Shown here: piece after piece, positions 1-9,030 of the stretch
Layout: each line of letters opens with the position of its first letter
Numbering within the stretch: the stretch's first letter is position 1
Origin: SVEL01 sp045123575
Lineage (GTDB): Bacteria; Bacillota; Clostridia; Lachnospirales; Lachnospiraceae
Length of the DNA: 64,000 nt
Assembly: GCA_045123575.1 (NCBI GenBank)
Contig: JBGVKG010000017.1
Span: 17,235-81,234 of the forward strand
Direction: 5' to 3'
The notes under the pieces: model-generated
Told to the model about the DNA's origin: nothing
What the model saw: the letters and a program-made list of their open reading frames with translations, nothing else
Databases searched by the model: none
Translations under genes and position numbers: made by a program

Positions 1-473
1 GAATTGTATATCTTCACATACCAGTCAACATTGTCAGCCGTATGCTTCAGTGCATGAAAATGTCTCTCATCAGCCCCTTGATCCTCTTGAATGGTATGAG
101 CTATCTCTGCCACACTATTCCAATCTCCTTTTTCTTCACTCCTTACAAGCACACTTTTTATACAAGCTATACTTTGCTCAAGCTCTGCCTTTTTAGCCTC
201 CATAAGCTCCAATTGATTCTTAAGAGAACCGATTACATCCTGATTACTCTTTGCAATAAGATTGTCATATATCTCCTCTAGAGAATATCCAATCTGTTTT
301 AATGCAATAATCTTTTCTAATACCTGCAACGCTTCTTTATCATATAATCTATAATTGCCCTCTGAATAATCCGATGGCTTAAGCAGACCCTTTTCATCAT
401 ACAATCGTATCGCTTTCTGTGATACGCCTGCCTTCTTAGCTATCTCTCCAGATGTCATCTTTTTATCCATCAT
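1..473 (-). CDS. MerR-family transcriptional regulator (3' end outside window)
   Basis: About 157 residues are visible and the C-terminus runs off the window start. An N-terminal winged helix typical of MerR lies at about residues 6-40, with the motif SGEIAKKAGVSQKAIRLYD. A long charged helix at about 75-105 fits the dimerising coiled coil. MerR proteins twist promoters with overlong spacers upon effector binding. The ligand cannot be told because the effector domain is cut off. The ATG at 473 is preceded by GGAGGTGATT; a second ATG follows at once. A MerR-type promoter with a 19-bp spacer lies just upstream, so autoregulation is likely. Confidence 0.85.
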   Translation of the reverse strand, partial: MMDKKMTSGEIAKKAGVSQKAIRLYDEKGLLKPSDYSEGNYRLYDKEALQVLEKIIALKQIGYSLEEIYDNLIAKSNQDVIGSLKNQLELMEAKKAELEQSIACIKSVLVRSEEKGDWNSVAEIAHTIQEDQGADERHFHALKHTADNVDWYVKIYN

Positions 474-491
474 AATCACCTCCATACCCCT

Positions 492-522
492 ATCCTAATG
501 GGTGCCCCAAGGGTAGAGTCAA
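492..522 (-). promoter_or_regulatory. MerR-type promoter with 19-bp spacer
   Basis: On the minus strand TTGACT (517-522) and TAGGAT (492-497) are separated by 19 bases. The spacer is rich in CCC and GGG blocks that form short dyads. Overlong spacers of 19-20 bp are the hallmark of promoters activated by MerR proteins, and the regulated gene is the adjacent MerR gene itself. Confidence 0.65.
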
Positions 523-610
523 GTAATTTTACAAAAATGGCTCATAAACCAAAGCTTTCACTTAGAAATAGTCCTCAGCCTATGCGCCATTTAATATAAT
601 ACTTATTTAA

Positions 611-1288
611 CTAATTTTTGATTTCCTTTATCTTATGATATATATCCTGCATCTTCTTATCAGTAAGGTTTATGGTCTCTGCACACTGACGAAGTTCCTC
701 AGATATAGCCTCTGCGCCATCTATTCCCTTTTTATATTTCACTTGATGCTCCAAAGATGCCCAAAAATCCATAGCAATAGTCCTTATCTGCACCTCAACC
801 TTCATAGGCAAAGCCTTGTCCGATAAGAATATCGGCACCTGAACAATAAGATGTAGAGAACGATAGCCATTTGGCTTAGGATTCTTAATATAATCCTTTA
901 TCTCTAGCACCTCTATATCATCCTGTTTCATAAACATAGCCGCCACATCATATATATCCTCTAAAAACGAGCATATAACTCTTACACCAGCCACATCAGA
1001 AAGATTCTCCCACACAGCCTCCACAGTCATTGGCAAACCTTTCCTAGCCATTTTCTCTATAATACTCTTAGGATTCTTAACCCTTGAACTTATAGACTCT
1101 ATAGGATTACGCTGAGTTTTAAATGCCAGTTCATCATTTAGTATCTCAAGCTTTGTCTGTATCTCCTTTATGGCACATCTGTTATAAAGGAACAGCTCTT
1201 GCATCTTCTCTGCTTGCTCATACAATTCTGACGGTATTTTTGTAATAGGAGTTTCCTCCATTATTTTTCTTTGTAAACCTCTGTCCAT
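611..1288 (-). CDS. relQ: Small alarmone synthetase, RelA/SpoT-domain GTP pyrophosphokinase
   Basis: 225 residues, the usual length for single-domain (p)ppGpp synthetases of the YjbM/RelQ class. These transfer pyrophosphate from ATP to GDP or GTP in the cytoplasm. Synthetase motifs are in order: RVKNPKSIIEKM at about 66, GVRVICSF at about 100, PNGYRSLHLIVQVP at about 138, and EVQIRTIAMDFWASLEHQ near 165 containing the catalytic-site Glu. There is no hydrolase HD domain and no TGS/ACT region, so this is not a long RelA/SpoT enzyme. The start at 1288 has GGTGG nine bases upstream; the later Met at residue 10 has no well-spaced site. No operon partner is evident. Confidence 0.9.
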   Translation of the reverse strand: MDRGLQRKIMEETPITKIPSELYEQAEKMQELFLYNRCAIKEIQTKLEILNDELAFKTQRNPIESISSRVKNPKSIIEKMARKGLPMTVEAVWENLSDVAGVRVICSFLEDIYDVAAMFMKQDDIEVLEIKDYIKNPKPNGYRSLHLIVQVPIFLSDKALPMKVEVQIRTIAMDFWASLEHQVKYKKGIDGAEAISEELRQCAETINLTDKKMQDIYHKIKEIKN

Positions 1289-1339
1289 TTTTCCACCATT
1301 TATCTCTCTTGACTATTATTCCCTTTATTATTCTAGTTC

Positions 1340-2737
1340 TTAACCTCTAGTATTTTCTATAACACTTGTTATATTCTCACTGTATACATCCAATGCCATT
1401 GCAATATCATCAACTGCTCTTTGATTTCTTATAGCACTACTATGCATATCAGATACCTTTACATTAAGTTCCTCAAATATGTAATCTATCTGATTTACAC
1501 TAGTATTTTGCTGCTCAATATTTCCATATAAGGATTCGAATTGCTCTCTCAGTCCATTAAAGCTTTCAGTTAGTTGTGTCATAGTATCCATAGAAGCATC
1601 CATAGCAACCTTGCTACCCTCAAACTTCTCCGTAGTTTGTCTAACACTAGCTATCAATTGCTTCATAGCATCCTCTACTTGTTCTGAGAACATATCACTC
1701 TTCTGTGCCAGTTCTCTCATATTCTCAGCTACCACACCGAATCCCACACCTGCTCTACCTGCACGTCCTGCCTCTACTGACGCATTCAATGCAAGTATTG
1801 TAAGATTATAAGAAATATCACTTAACTGCTTAGCAAAACCACTTATCTGCTTCATCTGCTCTTCCATAGCATTCAACACATCATTTGCCTGTGTCATAGC
1901 GTCGTCAACTGTTGTAAGATTCGCATTCATAGAATCTACATTATCCCTATTCTCAGACAATGCTTCTTCGAACTTCTTAACTTCCACATTCATAGCCTCT
2001 ATCTGACACTCTGTTTCTTTTATTTTATCATGTACAGAGGCGCAACCCTGTGCTGCATCATCGGCCATTCTAGCTATAACTGACGAACCTTCCTTTAAGC
2101 CTGTGGTACCTTTCTTTATCTGTTCTGAAGATACATCGAAATCATGTTGCAATTCTTCTCCCATAGCTCTCATTGTATCTAATACTTCAATTGATTCCTT
2201 AGCTTTCTCATTTGATAGACTGATAAACGCCTGGCCTCTCTTAACTACATTATAGTAAAGCCATGCCGCCAGATTAAAACATGCATAGCACAAAATGTAC
2301 TGTCCTGCCGCCCCTGCCTTCTCCGGATGAATAGCCCACATAAGCAACAACAATATATCAACCATCACTATCTGAATTTTAGTAAATGACGGTTCTAAAA
2401 ACAATCCAACTACAGCTATAACTGCTAAATACAATGGAAAATCATCACTATACGATGCGCCACTAAATAAAGAAATCATAAATATAAGAAGTGGCAACGC
2501 AAAGGACAATATTAACTCCTGGGTCTTTATACTAAGTTTTTTAACTTTTATAACTACTACCATTCCTGCAAATATAAATTCACATATGCTTATGCATATT
2601 ATTCCCGGAACATTTCCACCGATTATATTTATCACAAGAAAAATCGCAGCTACAATCAATGGTAAATATTGAATTACCTTTACTATCTTTTCGTTTTCAA
2701 TTGGTTTTTTTACTACTTTCTCTTTTGTACTCATCAT
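1340..2737 (-). CDS. Methyl-accepting chemotaxis protein with multi-pass N-terminal membrane domain
   Basis: 465 residues. The first roughly 170 hold about six hydrophobic segments with no sizeable extracellular ligand domain. The rest is a long coiled coil with the conserved chemoreceptor hairpin tip (ALNASVEAGRAG, around residue 316, followed by GFGVVAENMRELAQKS). The tip binds CheA/CheW. No canonical HAMP region is obvious. Such compact receptors may sense membrane or energy state, but the stimulus is unknown. GGAGAGG precedes tandem ATG codons at 2737/2734. No other chemotaxis gene is in the window. Confidence 0.88.
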   Translation of the reverse strand: MMSTKEKVVKKPIENEKIVKVIQYLPLIVAAIFLVINIIGGNVPGIICISICEFIFAGMVVVIKVKKLSIKTQELILSFALPLLIFMISLFSGASYSDDFPLYLAVIAVVGLFLEPSFTKIQIVMVDILLLLMWAIHPEKAGAAGQYILCYACFNLAAWLYYNVVKRGQAFISLSNEKAKESIEVLDTMRAMGEELQHDFDVSSEQIKKGTTGLKEGSSVIARMADDAAQGCASVHDKIKETECQIEAMNVEVKKFEEALSENRDNVDSMNANLTTVDDAMTQANDVLNAMEEQMKQISGFAKQLSDISYNLTILALNASVEAGRAGRAGVGFGVVAENMRELAQKSDMFSEQVEDAMKQLIASVRQTTEKFEGSKVAMDASMDTMTQLTESFNGLREQFESLYGNIEQQNTSVNQIDYIFEELNVKVSDMHSSAIRNQRAVDDIAMALDVYSENITSVIENTRG

Positions 2738-2786
2738 TAAACCTCTCCTTATATAAAATTGTTCACTAGACTAACTACTTTACACT

Positions 2787-2815
2787 ATATTATCAAAATA
2801 TTACACAATATTCAA
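2787..2815 (-). promoter_or_regulatory. Candidate sigma-A promoter of the chemoreceptor gene
   Basis: On the minus strand TTGAAT (2810-2815) and TAATAT (2787-2792) are separated by 17 bases, about 50 bases upstream of the chemoreceptor start. Confidence 0.45.
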
Positions 2816-2861
2816 TATTATTATATAATTTCTATAATTAACAAACATTAGCTTATTATAT

Positions 2862-2914
2862 AGAAAAAACATTATCCGCGGTTTTGAATTATTACCTTAA
2901 ACCTTGGATAATGC
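2862..2914 (-). terminator. Rho-independent terminator of the 50-residue membrane protein gene
   Basis: On the minus strand CATTATCC and GGATAATG pair, with an inner GGTTT/AAACC stem, followed by a run of six T residues. It lies about 35 bases after the stop codon of the small gene at 2948-3100. Confidence 0.7.
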
Positions 2915-2947
2915 TTCTCATATAACATCTTTTATGGGCATACATAT

Positions 2948-3100
2948 CTATTCATGATACTCTTTATGCTCATCTAGCCCCCAATACTCTTTCATATGTT
3001 TTTCCCCTACATTATAGCCCATATTGTTTCTATACCAAAAACTAAATAGTACAGACACAAAACCTATTACCAATAAAACCGGTATTAATAATAACAACAT
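2948..3100 (-). CDS. Small single-pass membrane protein, 50 residues, unknown function
   Basis: I do not recognise the family. The ORF encodes 50 residues: a hydrophobic leucine/valine-rich stretch (about 2-22, beginning MLLLLIPVLLVIGF) and then a polar tail rich in Tyr, His, Glu and Lys ending KEYHE. Expression is well supported. AAGGAGG sits seven bases before the ATG, a promoter TAGACA-N17-TATAAT lies at 3135-3163, and a T-run terminator follows at 2862-2914. It therefore looks like a stand-alone transcript between pheT and the chemoreceptor. A regulatory or stress membrane peptide, or a toxin, are possible roles, but nothing in the sequence decides. Confidence 0.7.
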   Translation of the reverse strand: MLLLLIPVLLVIGFVSVLFSFWYRNNMGYNVGEKHMKEYWGLDEHKEYHE

Positions 3101-3134
3101 ATAAAAACCTCCTTTTTCTTATTTTGATATTTAA

Positions 3135-3163
3135 ATTATATAATGCTCATGTCCTTATGTCTA
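3135..3163 (-). promoter_or_regulatory. Promoter of the 50-residue membrane protein gene
   Basis: On the minus strand TAGACA (3158-3163), a 17-base spacer, and a perfect TATAAT (3135-3140), about 35 bases before the small ORF. Confidence 0.65.
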
Positions 3164-3204
3164 TATTCCTGTCTTGAACTACGCTTTTTTTTGCGTAAAT
3201 TAAA

Positions 3205-3254
3205 AATAAAAAGCCAATAGACTTTGAAATTAGAAAGTCTACTGGCTCTTTTAA
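3205..3254 (-). terminator. Terminator of pheST
   Basis: On the minus strand GAGCCAGTAGACTTT pairs with AAAGTCTATTGGCTTTTT, giving a long stem with one or two wobble pairs followed by T residues. It lies about 25 bases after the pheT stop. Confidence 0.8.
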
Positions 3255-3279
3255 TTGATGTATAAATCTAATAGTTCTA

Positions 3280-5700
3280 TTAGCTTCTAAGCTCTGCACC
3301 TAGATTCTTATTAAGCTGTTTTAATATCTTCTTTACAAATGCATCAACTGACTCTGTAGTAAATGCCTCATCTTTTGGAGTAAACAACACTGTAAATGCC
3401 ATACTCTTCTGATTCTCTGCTATCTGAGCCCCTTCATAGATATCAAAAAGTTTAATACTTGTGATATACTTACAAGCTTCCTTCATAGTCTTTTCAATCT
3501 CTCCACAGCTTACGCTCTTATCTACTACTATAGCCAAATCTCTCTGCTCTTCTGGGAACTTTGGAAGTGGTGTAAACATAGCCTTTTTTCCATACCACTG
3601 TGAAAGCACCTCAAGGTCTATCTCCATAATATACATAGGTACACGCATATCGCATTCATCTGCTACATCATAAGCCAATTTACCCATATATCCTATTTCC
3701 TGTCCAGCTACGCTTATACTTGCTGTTTGGAACGGATGCAAGAATGTCTTTGTAGTATTGGCATACTCGAACTCAACATGAAGTGTCGACGCTACCTTCT
3801 GTGCCATTCCCTTAAGTGTAAAGAAGCTCTCCTTCTCGCCGAATACCGCTATACAAAGTGTCTGACGCTCATCTGGATACTCTGTAAGTGGCAACTCCTT
3901 TGGTATGAACTTCTTGGCTATTTCATATAATCTTCCTGATAAATTGCCCTTCTTCTGGTTGTTCATTACAGCATTTATCATAGATGCAGCAAGTGTTGTT
4001 CTCATAAGCGAGAGTTCCTCACTTATAGGATTCATGATACGTATAGCATGACGCTCTGGTGCATCTTCTGGAAGCTTAAGTAAATCTAAATCAGATGGTG
4101 AGAAGAATGAGTAATGTATACACTCATGAGCTCCTGCACTACAGAGAGCCTTCTTAAGTTTCATCTCTGTCTTTTGAACTGTATCCTCTCCACCTACTGT
4201 TACTTGAGCTGTTGGCATAAATGTTGGTATGATATGTTCATAACCATACATACGGATAACTTCTTCTGCTACATCCTGATATGTTTCCATATCTTCACGA
4301 TATGCTGGAATCTGAAGTGTAAGTACATCACCATCAACCTTAGGTTCGAAGCAAAGGTTAGTCATTATACGGACAATATCTTCGTTTGGTACAGTAATAC
4401 CAAGCACTGCATTTACCTTAGCGATACTTACCTTAAGCTCTCTTGGCTCTACACTATTTCCAGTGTTTGCCTCAGCATGCATCTTTGATACCTTGCCGCA
4501 GCCCAACTCCTCTATAAGGTGAAGCGCTCTCTTCATAGCCATAACTGTTGCATACTCGTCTACTCCCTTTGCATATCTTGCACTAGAGTCTGATGATTTT
4601 CCTACTGCTCTAGATGTACGACGAATATTGTCTCTTGCAAACTTAGCAGACTCAAATAAAACTGTATTTGTAGTATCCTTAATCTCTGAGTTTAATCCTC
4701 CCATTACACCAGCTAACGCAACTGGCTTTACACCATCGCAAATAAGCATATTTTCTGTATTAAGAGTAATCTCTGTCTCATCTAATGTAACAATCTTTTC
4801 TCCATCCTTAGCACGACGTACATTGATTGCATCACCTTCTAATGTTGTGTAATCAAATGCATGCATTGGCTGACCAAGCTCTTTAAGAACATAGTTTGTT
4901 ATATCAACTATATTTGATATAGCACCGATACCTACTAACTGTAGTCTACGCTTCATCCACAATGGTGAATCTTCTATCTTTACATCATGAACAAAATGAG
5001 CACTATATCTTGGACAAAGCTCTGGACAGTCAACTGTTACCTTGAAGTTTTCTATAGTAACATCATCCTCTGTATAATCAAGAGCTGGAGCCTTAAATGG
5101 CTTCTCTAGTACTGCTGCTATCTCTCTAGCTATACCTACTATACTCTGGCAATCTGGACGATTAGCTGTTATAGCTATATCAAATATCCAATCATCAAGG
5201 CCAAGTATAGGTTTTACATCTGCTCCTACAGGTGCATCATCTGGCAATACCAAAAGACCATTATAATCTGCTCCTGGATACATATTTTCATTTACACCTA
5301 ACTCCACACCTGAGCAAAGCATACCATGTGACTCAACGCCACGTAACTTGCCTTTTCCAATAGTCATTACGCCTTCTACTGTCTTATGATCCTTAGCTGT
5401 TGCATATACAGTTGCTCCAACTAATGCTGCAGGGAACTTACCACCTGTATGCACATTATCTGCGCCACAGCATATCTGGAATGTTCCATGCTCACCGCAA
5501 TCTACCTGACATACATGAAGATGAGTATCTGGTATAGGCTCACACTCTAATACATGACCTACTACTACCTTGCTTATGTCCTTTCCTACCTCGTATAACT
5601 CCTCTACCTCAAAGCCACATGAGAATAACTTCTCTTCAAGCTCCTGTGGAGTAATATCTATATCCACATAATCCTTTAACCAACTAAGTGGTGCTATCAT
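3280..5700 (-). CDS. pheT: Phenylalanine--tRNA ligase beta subunit
   Basis: 806 residues, full length for a bacterial PheT. It forms the alpha2-beta2 enzyme that charges tRNA-Phe. Visible order: N-terminal start MIAPLSWLKDYVDI, EMAP-like tRNA-binding fold (about 40-150, ending near GMLCSGVELG), B3/B4 editing region (about 205-375), B5 domain, a catalytically inactive synthetase-like core, and a C-terminal ferredoxin-like anticodon-binding domain. I chose the ATG at 5700 because GGTGA lies five bases upstream; an in-frame GTG at 5709 would add three residues. pheS lies immediately upstream and shares the T-box leader. Confidence 0.96.
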   Translation of the reverse strand: MIAPLSWLKDYVDIDITPQELEEKLFSCGFEVEELYEVGKDISKVVVGHVLECEPIPDTHLHVCQVDCGEHGTFQICCGADNVHTGGKFPAALVGATVYATAKDHKTVEGVMTIGKGKLRGVESHGMLCSGVELGVNENMYPGADYNGLLVLPDDAPVGADVKPILGLDDWIFDIAITANRPDCQSIVGIAREIAAVLEKPFKAPALDYTEDDVTIENFKVTVDCPELCPRYSAHFVHDVKIEDSPLWMKRRLQLVGIGAISNIVDITNYVLKELGQPMHAFDYTTLEGDAINVRRAKDGEKIVTLDETEITLNTENMLICDGVKPVALAGVMGGLNSEIKDTTNTVLFESAKFARDNIRRTSRAVGKSSDSSARYAKGVDEYATVMAMKRALHLIEELGCGKVSKMHAEANTGNSVEPRELKVSIAKVNAVLGITVPNEDIVRIMTNLCFEPKVDGDVLTLQIPAYREDMETYQDVAEEVIRMYGYEHIIPTFMPTAQVTVGGEDTVQKTEMKLKKALCSAGAHECIHYSFFSPSDLDLLKLPEDAPERHAIRIMNPISEELSLMRTTLAASMINAVMNNQKKGNLSGRLYEIAKKFIPKELPLTEYPDERQTLCIAVFGEKESFFTLKGMAQKVASTLHVEFEYANTTKTFLHPFQTASISVAGQEIGYMGKLAYDVADECDMRVPMYIMEIDLEVLSQWYGKKAMFTPLPKFPEEQRDLAIVVDKSVSCGEIEKTMKEACKYITSIKLFDIYEGAQIAENQKSMAFTVLFTPKDEAFTTESVDAFVKKILKQLNKNLGAELRS

Positions 5701-5756
5701 ATTCGTCACCGAACCTTTCTATTTATTTGGATTGATTTCCATAACCTTAATATTGC

Positions 5757-6785
5757 TTATTTATCATTTAACTGGCCGAGTACCTTTACATCAGACTCAA
5801 ATAAAAGCTTAATATTATTGATACCATACTTAAGCATAGCTGTACGCTCAATACCGATACCAAACGCAAATCCGCTGTATACATCTGTGTCTATACCACA
5901 GTTCTCAAGTACCTTGTTATTCACAACACCTGCACCTAATATCTCTATCCAACCTGTACCCTTACAGAGCTTACATCCTGCGCCACCGCACTGGAAGCAA
6001 CTACAGTCAACCTCAACAGATGGCTCTGTAAATGGGAAGTATGATGGACGAAGACGTGTCTTTGTACCCTCACCGTATATCTTCTTAACAAACTCATCAA
6101 GCATACCCTGTAAGTCGCAAAGTGTGATACCCTTATCCACTACAAGACCTTCCATCTGTGTAAACATTGGTGAATGTGTTGCGTCGTCATCTGAACGGAA
6201 CACCTTACCTGGTGATAATATCTTAATAGGTGGCTGCTTCTTCTCCATTACGTGAATCTGTCCAGCAGATGTCTGTGTTCTAAGAAGGAACTCAGGTGAG
6301 AGATAGAATGTATCCTGCATATCTCTAGCTGGGTGATCCTGTGGAGTATTAAGAGCTGTAAAGTTATAATAATCTGTCTCAATCTCTGGGCCTTCAAATA
6401 TCTCGAATCCCATTCCTGCAAATATATCTATTATCTCATTTTTAACTAATGTAATAGGATGAAGATTACCTTCTGCAACTTCCTCTGCTGGAAGAGAGAT
6501 ATCTATTCTCTCAGCCTCATATCTAGCCTGTAACTCCTTAGCCTTCATCTTCTCATCTATATCGCCGATAAAACCAAGAGCCCACTCCTTTAACTCGTTA
6601 ACTCCTTTACCATAAGCCGCCTTCTCCTCATTAGGGATGTTCTTCATCTCTTTCATAAGAAGACCTATCTTACCAGTCTTTCCATCTAGGAACTTCTTTC
6701 TGAATTCATATACTTCTTTTGCCGAATTCAACTCTTCTGCTCCTGCAATAATTTCCTGCTTGATTTGCTCTAAATTTGCATTCAT
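5757..6785 (-). CDS. pheS: Phenylalanine--tRNA ligase alpha subunit
   Basis: 342 residues. This is the catalytic subunit, forming phenylalanyl-adenylate and charging tRNA-Phe. The N-terminal coiled-coil arm (about 1-90) precedes the class II core, with motif 2 around FRSDDDATHSPMFTQ and motif 3 FAFGIGIERTAMLKYG near the C-terminus. A Cys cluster (CSCFQCGGAGCKLCKG) inside the core resembles the CxxC-type insertion seen in many PheS proteins. The ATG at 6785 has GGAG eight bases upstream; an upstream in-frame ATG (6824) lacks a good site. It is the first gene of the pheST operon, behind a T-box leader. Confidence 0.96.
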   Translation of the reverse strand: MNANLEQIKQEIIAGAEELNSAKEVYEFRKKFLDGKTGKIGLLMKEMKNIPNEEKAAYGKGVNELKEWALGFIGDIDEKMKAKELQARYEAERIDISLPAEEVAEGNLHPITLVKNEIIDIFAGMGFEIFEGPEIETDYYNFTALNTPQDHPARDMQDTFYLSPEFLLRTQTSAGQIHVMEKKQPPIKILSPGKVFRSDDDATHSPMFTQMEGLVVDKGITLCDLQGMLDEFVKKIYGEGTKTRLRPSYFPFTEPSVEVDCSCFQCGGAGCKLCKGTGWIEILGAGVVNNKVLENCGIDTDVYSGFAFGIGIERTAMLKYGINNIKLLFESDVKVLGQLNDK

Positions 6786-6863
6786 TGCACATTCTCCTTT
6801 TCTATATGATTTGTATCGTTTCACCTAGGGAAATAATTTTACTATCATAATCAAATTTTAGAT

Positions 6864-7142
6864 AAAAAAATCGTCCCTTTAGAAACTAAAGGGACGAATA
6901 TATTTACATTTAATCTATCCGCGATACCACCCAGATTCCCACATCATATCATAAATGTGGACTCTCATTATCTGCGTAACGTGCAGCATCCGTTCTAGAC
7001 TACTAATCTTCACCTAGACAGCTCCTGTGGGAAATTCAGTACATAACCAGCGCTTAAGGAAACTTACAGCCGATGATTTCCTCTCTCTTAAAGAATAGCT
7101 ATAACCTACTATACACAATCATTGCCTTTGTATTTTGAATTC
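6864..7142 (-). promoter_or_regulatory. T-box leader of pheST with attenuator
   Basis: On the minus strand the conserved T-box GGGTGGTATCGCGG lies at 6919-6932. It is followed by a terminator stem (6871-6898, TCGTCCCTTTAG with its complement) and a run of seven T residues (6864-6870). About 200 bases of stem-rich leader precede the T-box. By family knowledge uncharged tRNA-Phe stabilises the antiterminator and turns on the operon. I could not fix the specifier codon by eye. Confidence 0.9.
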
Positions 7143-7148
7143 TTTAAT

Positions 7149-7177
7149 ATAGTATCACACAACTTTTCAAAATACAA
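7149..7177 (-). promoter_or_regulatory. Promoter of the pheST T-box transcript
   Basis: On the minus strand TTGTAT (7172-7177), 17 bases, TACTAT (7149-7154). It sits immediately after the stop codon of the upstream diguanylate cyclase gene. Confidence 0.6.
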
Positions 7178-7178
7178 G

Positions 7179-8864
7179 CTATTTCTGTGCTGCAGCCTTC
7201 TCTGCCATCTCTGCCTTCATCTTCTGCTTCTTAGCGTACATCATCTCATCAGCCTTCATAACAACCTGTTCAATAGTATCGTACATATATGGATCATAAG
7301 ACTTATATCCCCATGCCATACTTAATGTAGCTCCTGGCACCTCTTTTGAATTCGCTAAGTCTACGTTAATACCTTCACAAGTATTCATGATTTCATTAAC
7401 ATTCATCTTCTTACAGATAACACAGAACTCATCACCACCTGTACGGTAACATCTTTCTCCTGCTTTCTCTGTAAACTGTTTCAACCTCTTTGATATAGCT
7501 TTTATAGCATTATCACCACTCTGATGTCCCAGCTTATCATTTATAGTCTTAAGATTATTAAGGTCAATCATAACAATGATTACCTTCATTCTCTCATACT
7601 CGATCTGTCTAAGATCTTCATCAAAGGCACGTCTATTATATAAGCCTGTAAGTGTATCCGAGTACGCCATATTGGCAAAAATTTCCTTTTTAGTACCTTC
7701 AGCAAATAAATCCATCGCCTGATACACTGCCCATACACCTAACATTATGACAAATATGATAGAACTTATTCTAAATAAGAAACCTCTACATGTCATTGCG
7801 AAGGTATAGAAATCCAATAAATCTAATAATACTCCACTTAAAAGTGTAACGAATGCTATAAAGATTAATCTGAAGTTCTTATCCTGCTTTTCTTTATATT
7901 CAATATAATTGTCTATAAATACAATTACACTGGCTATAAATACTGCTATATGTACCCAATGTGTTGTTTCATAGAAATCGGCCACACCAAATAATTGCAT
8001 TAAAACAATACATATTGCACTAGTAAACACTACTCCAAATACTATAGTGAAATGTTTCTTTATGATACCAACTGCTTTTAATGCCATAACCATAGCCACC
8101 GGAACTATAGCGAACAACATACATTTCATAAAGTACAGTCCGAAATCATTGCCATTTAAGAACTGGAAATATCCCGACTCCACCATACCCCATAATGCAT
8201 TAAATATAAGATATGCACCGAGGTATAACAACTGCTTCATACTCGATATCCTTCTTACAAGGAAGAATGATATAAAAAGCAAGCAACCTAAAACAAGTGA
8301 AATATATCCTATAACATACTCCGTCATAGTACTCTTTTGTACGTGTAGATTTACATCACCTTCGTATCCTATAAAGATCTCTGGTACAAGACCTGAATAT
8401 CTTCCATACTCAGAATTGAATTGTATCTCCATAGTCTTACCTGAGTTCTCACTATACATAGGTATTATATGCCATTTACTTCCTGGAGAATCTCCTATAG
8501 GAATATCCTCCCATCCATATGAATATACCTCTACGTTGTTGATTAAAACTCTAACCGAAGTATGTTCTGTCTTAAAGCACAATGCCATACCATCTGTCAT
8601 ATCCTCGCAAACTTTTCTGATAGAAACAGTTTGACCTACAGGAACCTCAAATGTCTCTGGTATAAAAACTATCTGACCTTCATCCAAAGAGCTTCCATAT
8701 ACATACCAATCACTTTTAAGAGACGACAACTTTATACCATCATACATACTCTTATTCTTACTGTCTTCAGAACCAAAGTATACAAATGCAAAAATTATTG
8801 CAAATATGCTCAACATCAATATAAAAAATAATTCATTCCATTTTTCAATAATCTTATCTAACAA
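7179..8864 (-). CDS. Membrane diguanylate cyclase: extracytoplasmic sensor, multi-TM domain, GGDEF
   Basis: 561 residues. TM helix at about 15-33, an extracytoplasmic region (about 34-180) resembling the carbohydrate-binding-like domain of 7TM-DISM receptors, seven or so TM helices (about 185-400), and a C-terminal GGDEF domain. The active motif RTGGDEF is intact (about residue 475), so synthesis of c-di-GMP from two GTP is expected. The position of the inhibitory RxxD site reads KAGE, so product inhibition may be weakened. The start is TTG at 8864 with AAGGTGG six bases upstream; the next Met is inside the first TM helix. It is a single gene ahead of pheST. Confidence 0.88.
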   Translation of the reverse strand: MLDKIIEKWNELFFILMLSIFAIIFAFVYFGSEDSKNKSMYDGIKLSSLKSDWYVYGSSLDEGQIVFIPETFEVPVGQTVSIRKVCEDMTDGMALCFKTEHTSVRVLINNVEVYSYGWEDIPIGDSPGSKWHIIPMYSENSGKTMEIQFNSEYGRYSGLVPEIFIGYEGDVNLHVQKSTMTEYVIGYISLVLGCLLFISFFLVRRISSMKQLLYLGAYLIFNALWGMVESGYFQFLNGNDFGLYFMKCMLFAIVPVAMVMALKAVGIIKKHFTIVFGVVFTSAICIVLMQLFGVADFYETTHWVHIAVFIASVIVFIDNYIEYKEKQDKNFRLIFIAFVTLLSGVLLDLLDFYTFAMTCRGFLFRISSIIFVIMLGVWAVYQAMDLFAEGTKKEIFANMAYSDTLTGLYNRRAFDEDLRQIEYERMKVIIVMIDLNNLKTINDKLGHQSGDNAIKAISKRLKQFTEKAGERCYRTGGDEFCVICKKMNVNEIMNTCEGINVDLANSKEVPGATLSMAWGYKSYDPYMYDTIEQVVMKADEMMYAKKQKMKAEMAEKAAAQK

Positions 8865-9030
8865 TTTTTTCCACCTTCTATCTTAGGTATTTGCACGTAT
8901 AATTTAATTCATATTATATCCTATTTTATAATATTACGCAAGTATTTTTATGATTTTGCATAACTTTTTATAATATTCTTAATACTATATTTAATAAACA
9001 AAATTTTAATCGTACATACAAGGAGTTTCT

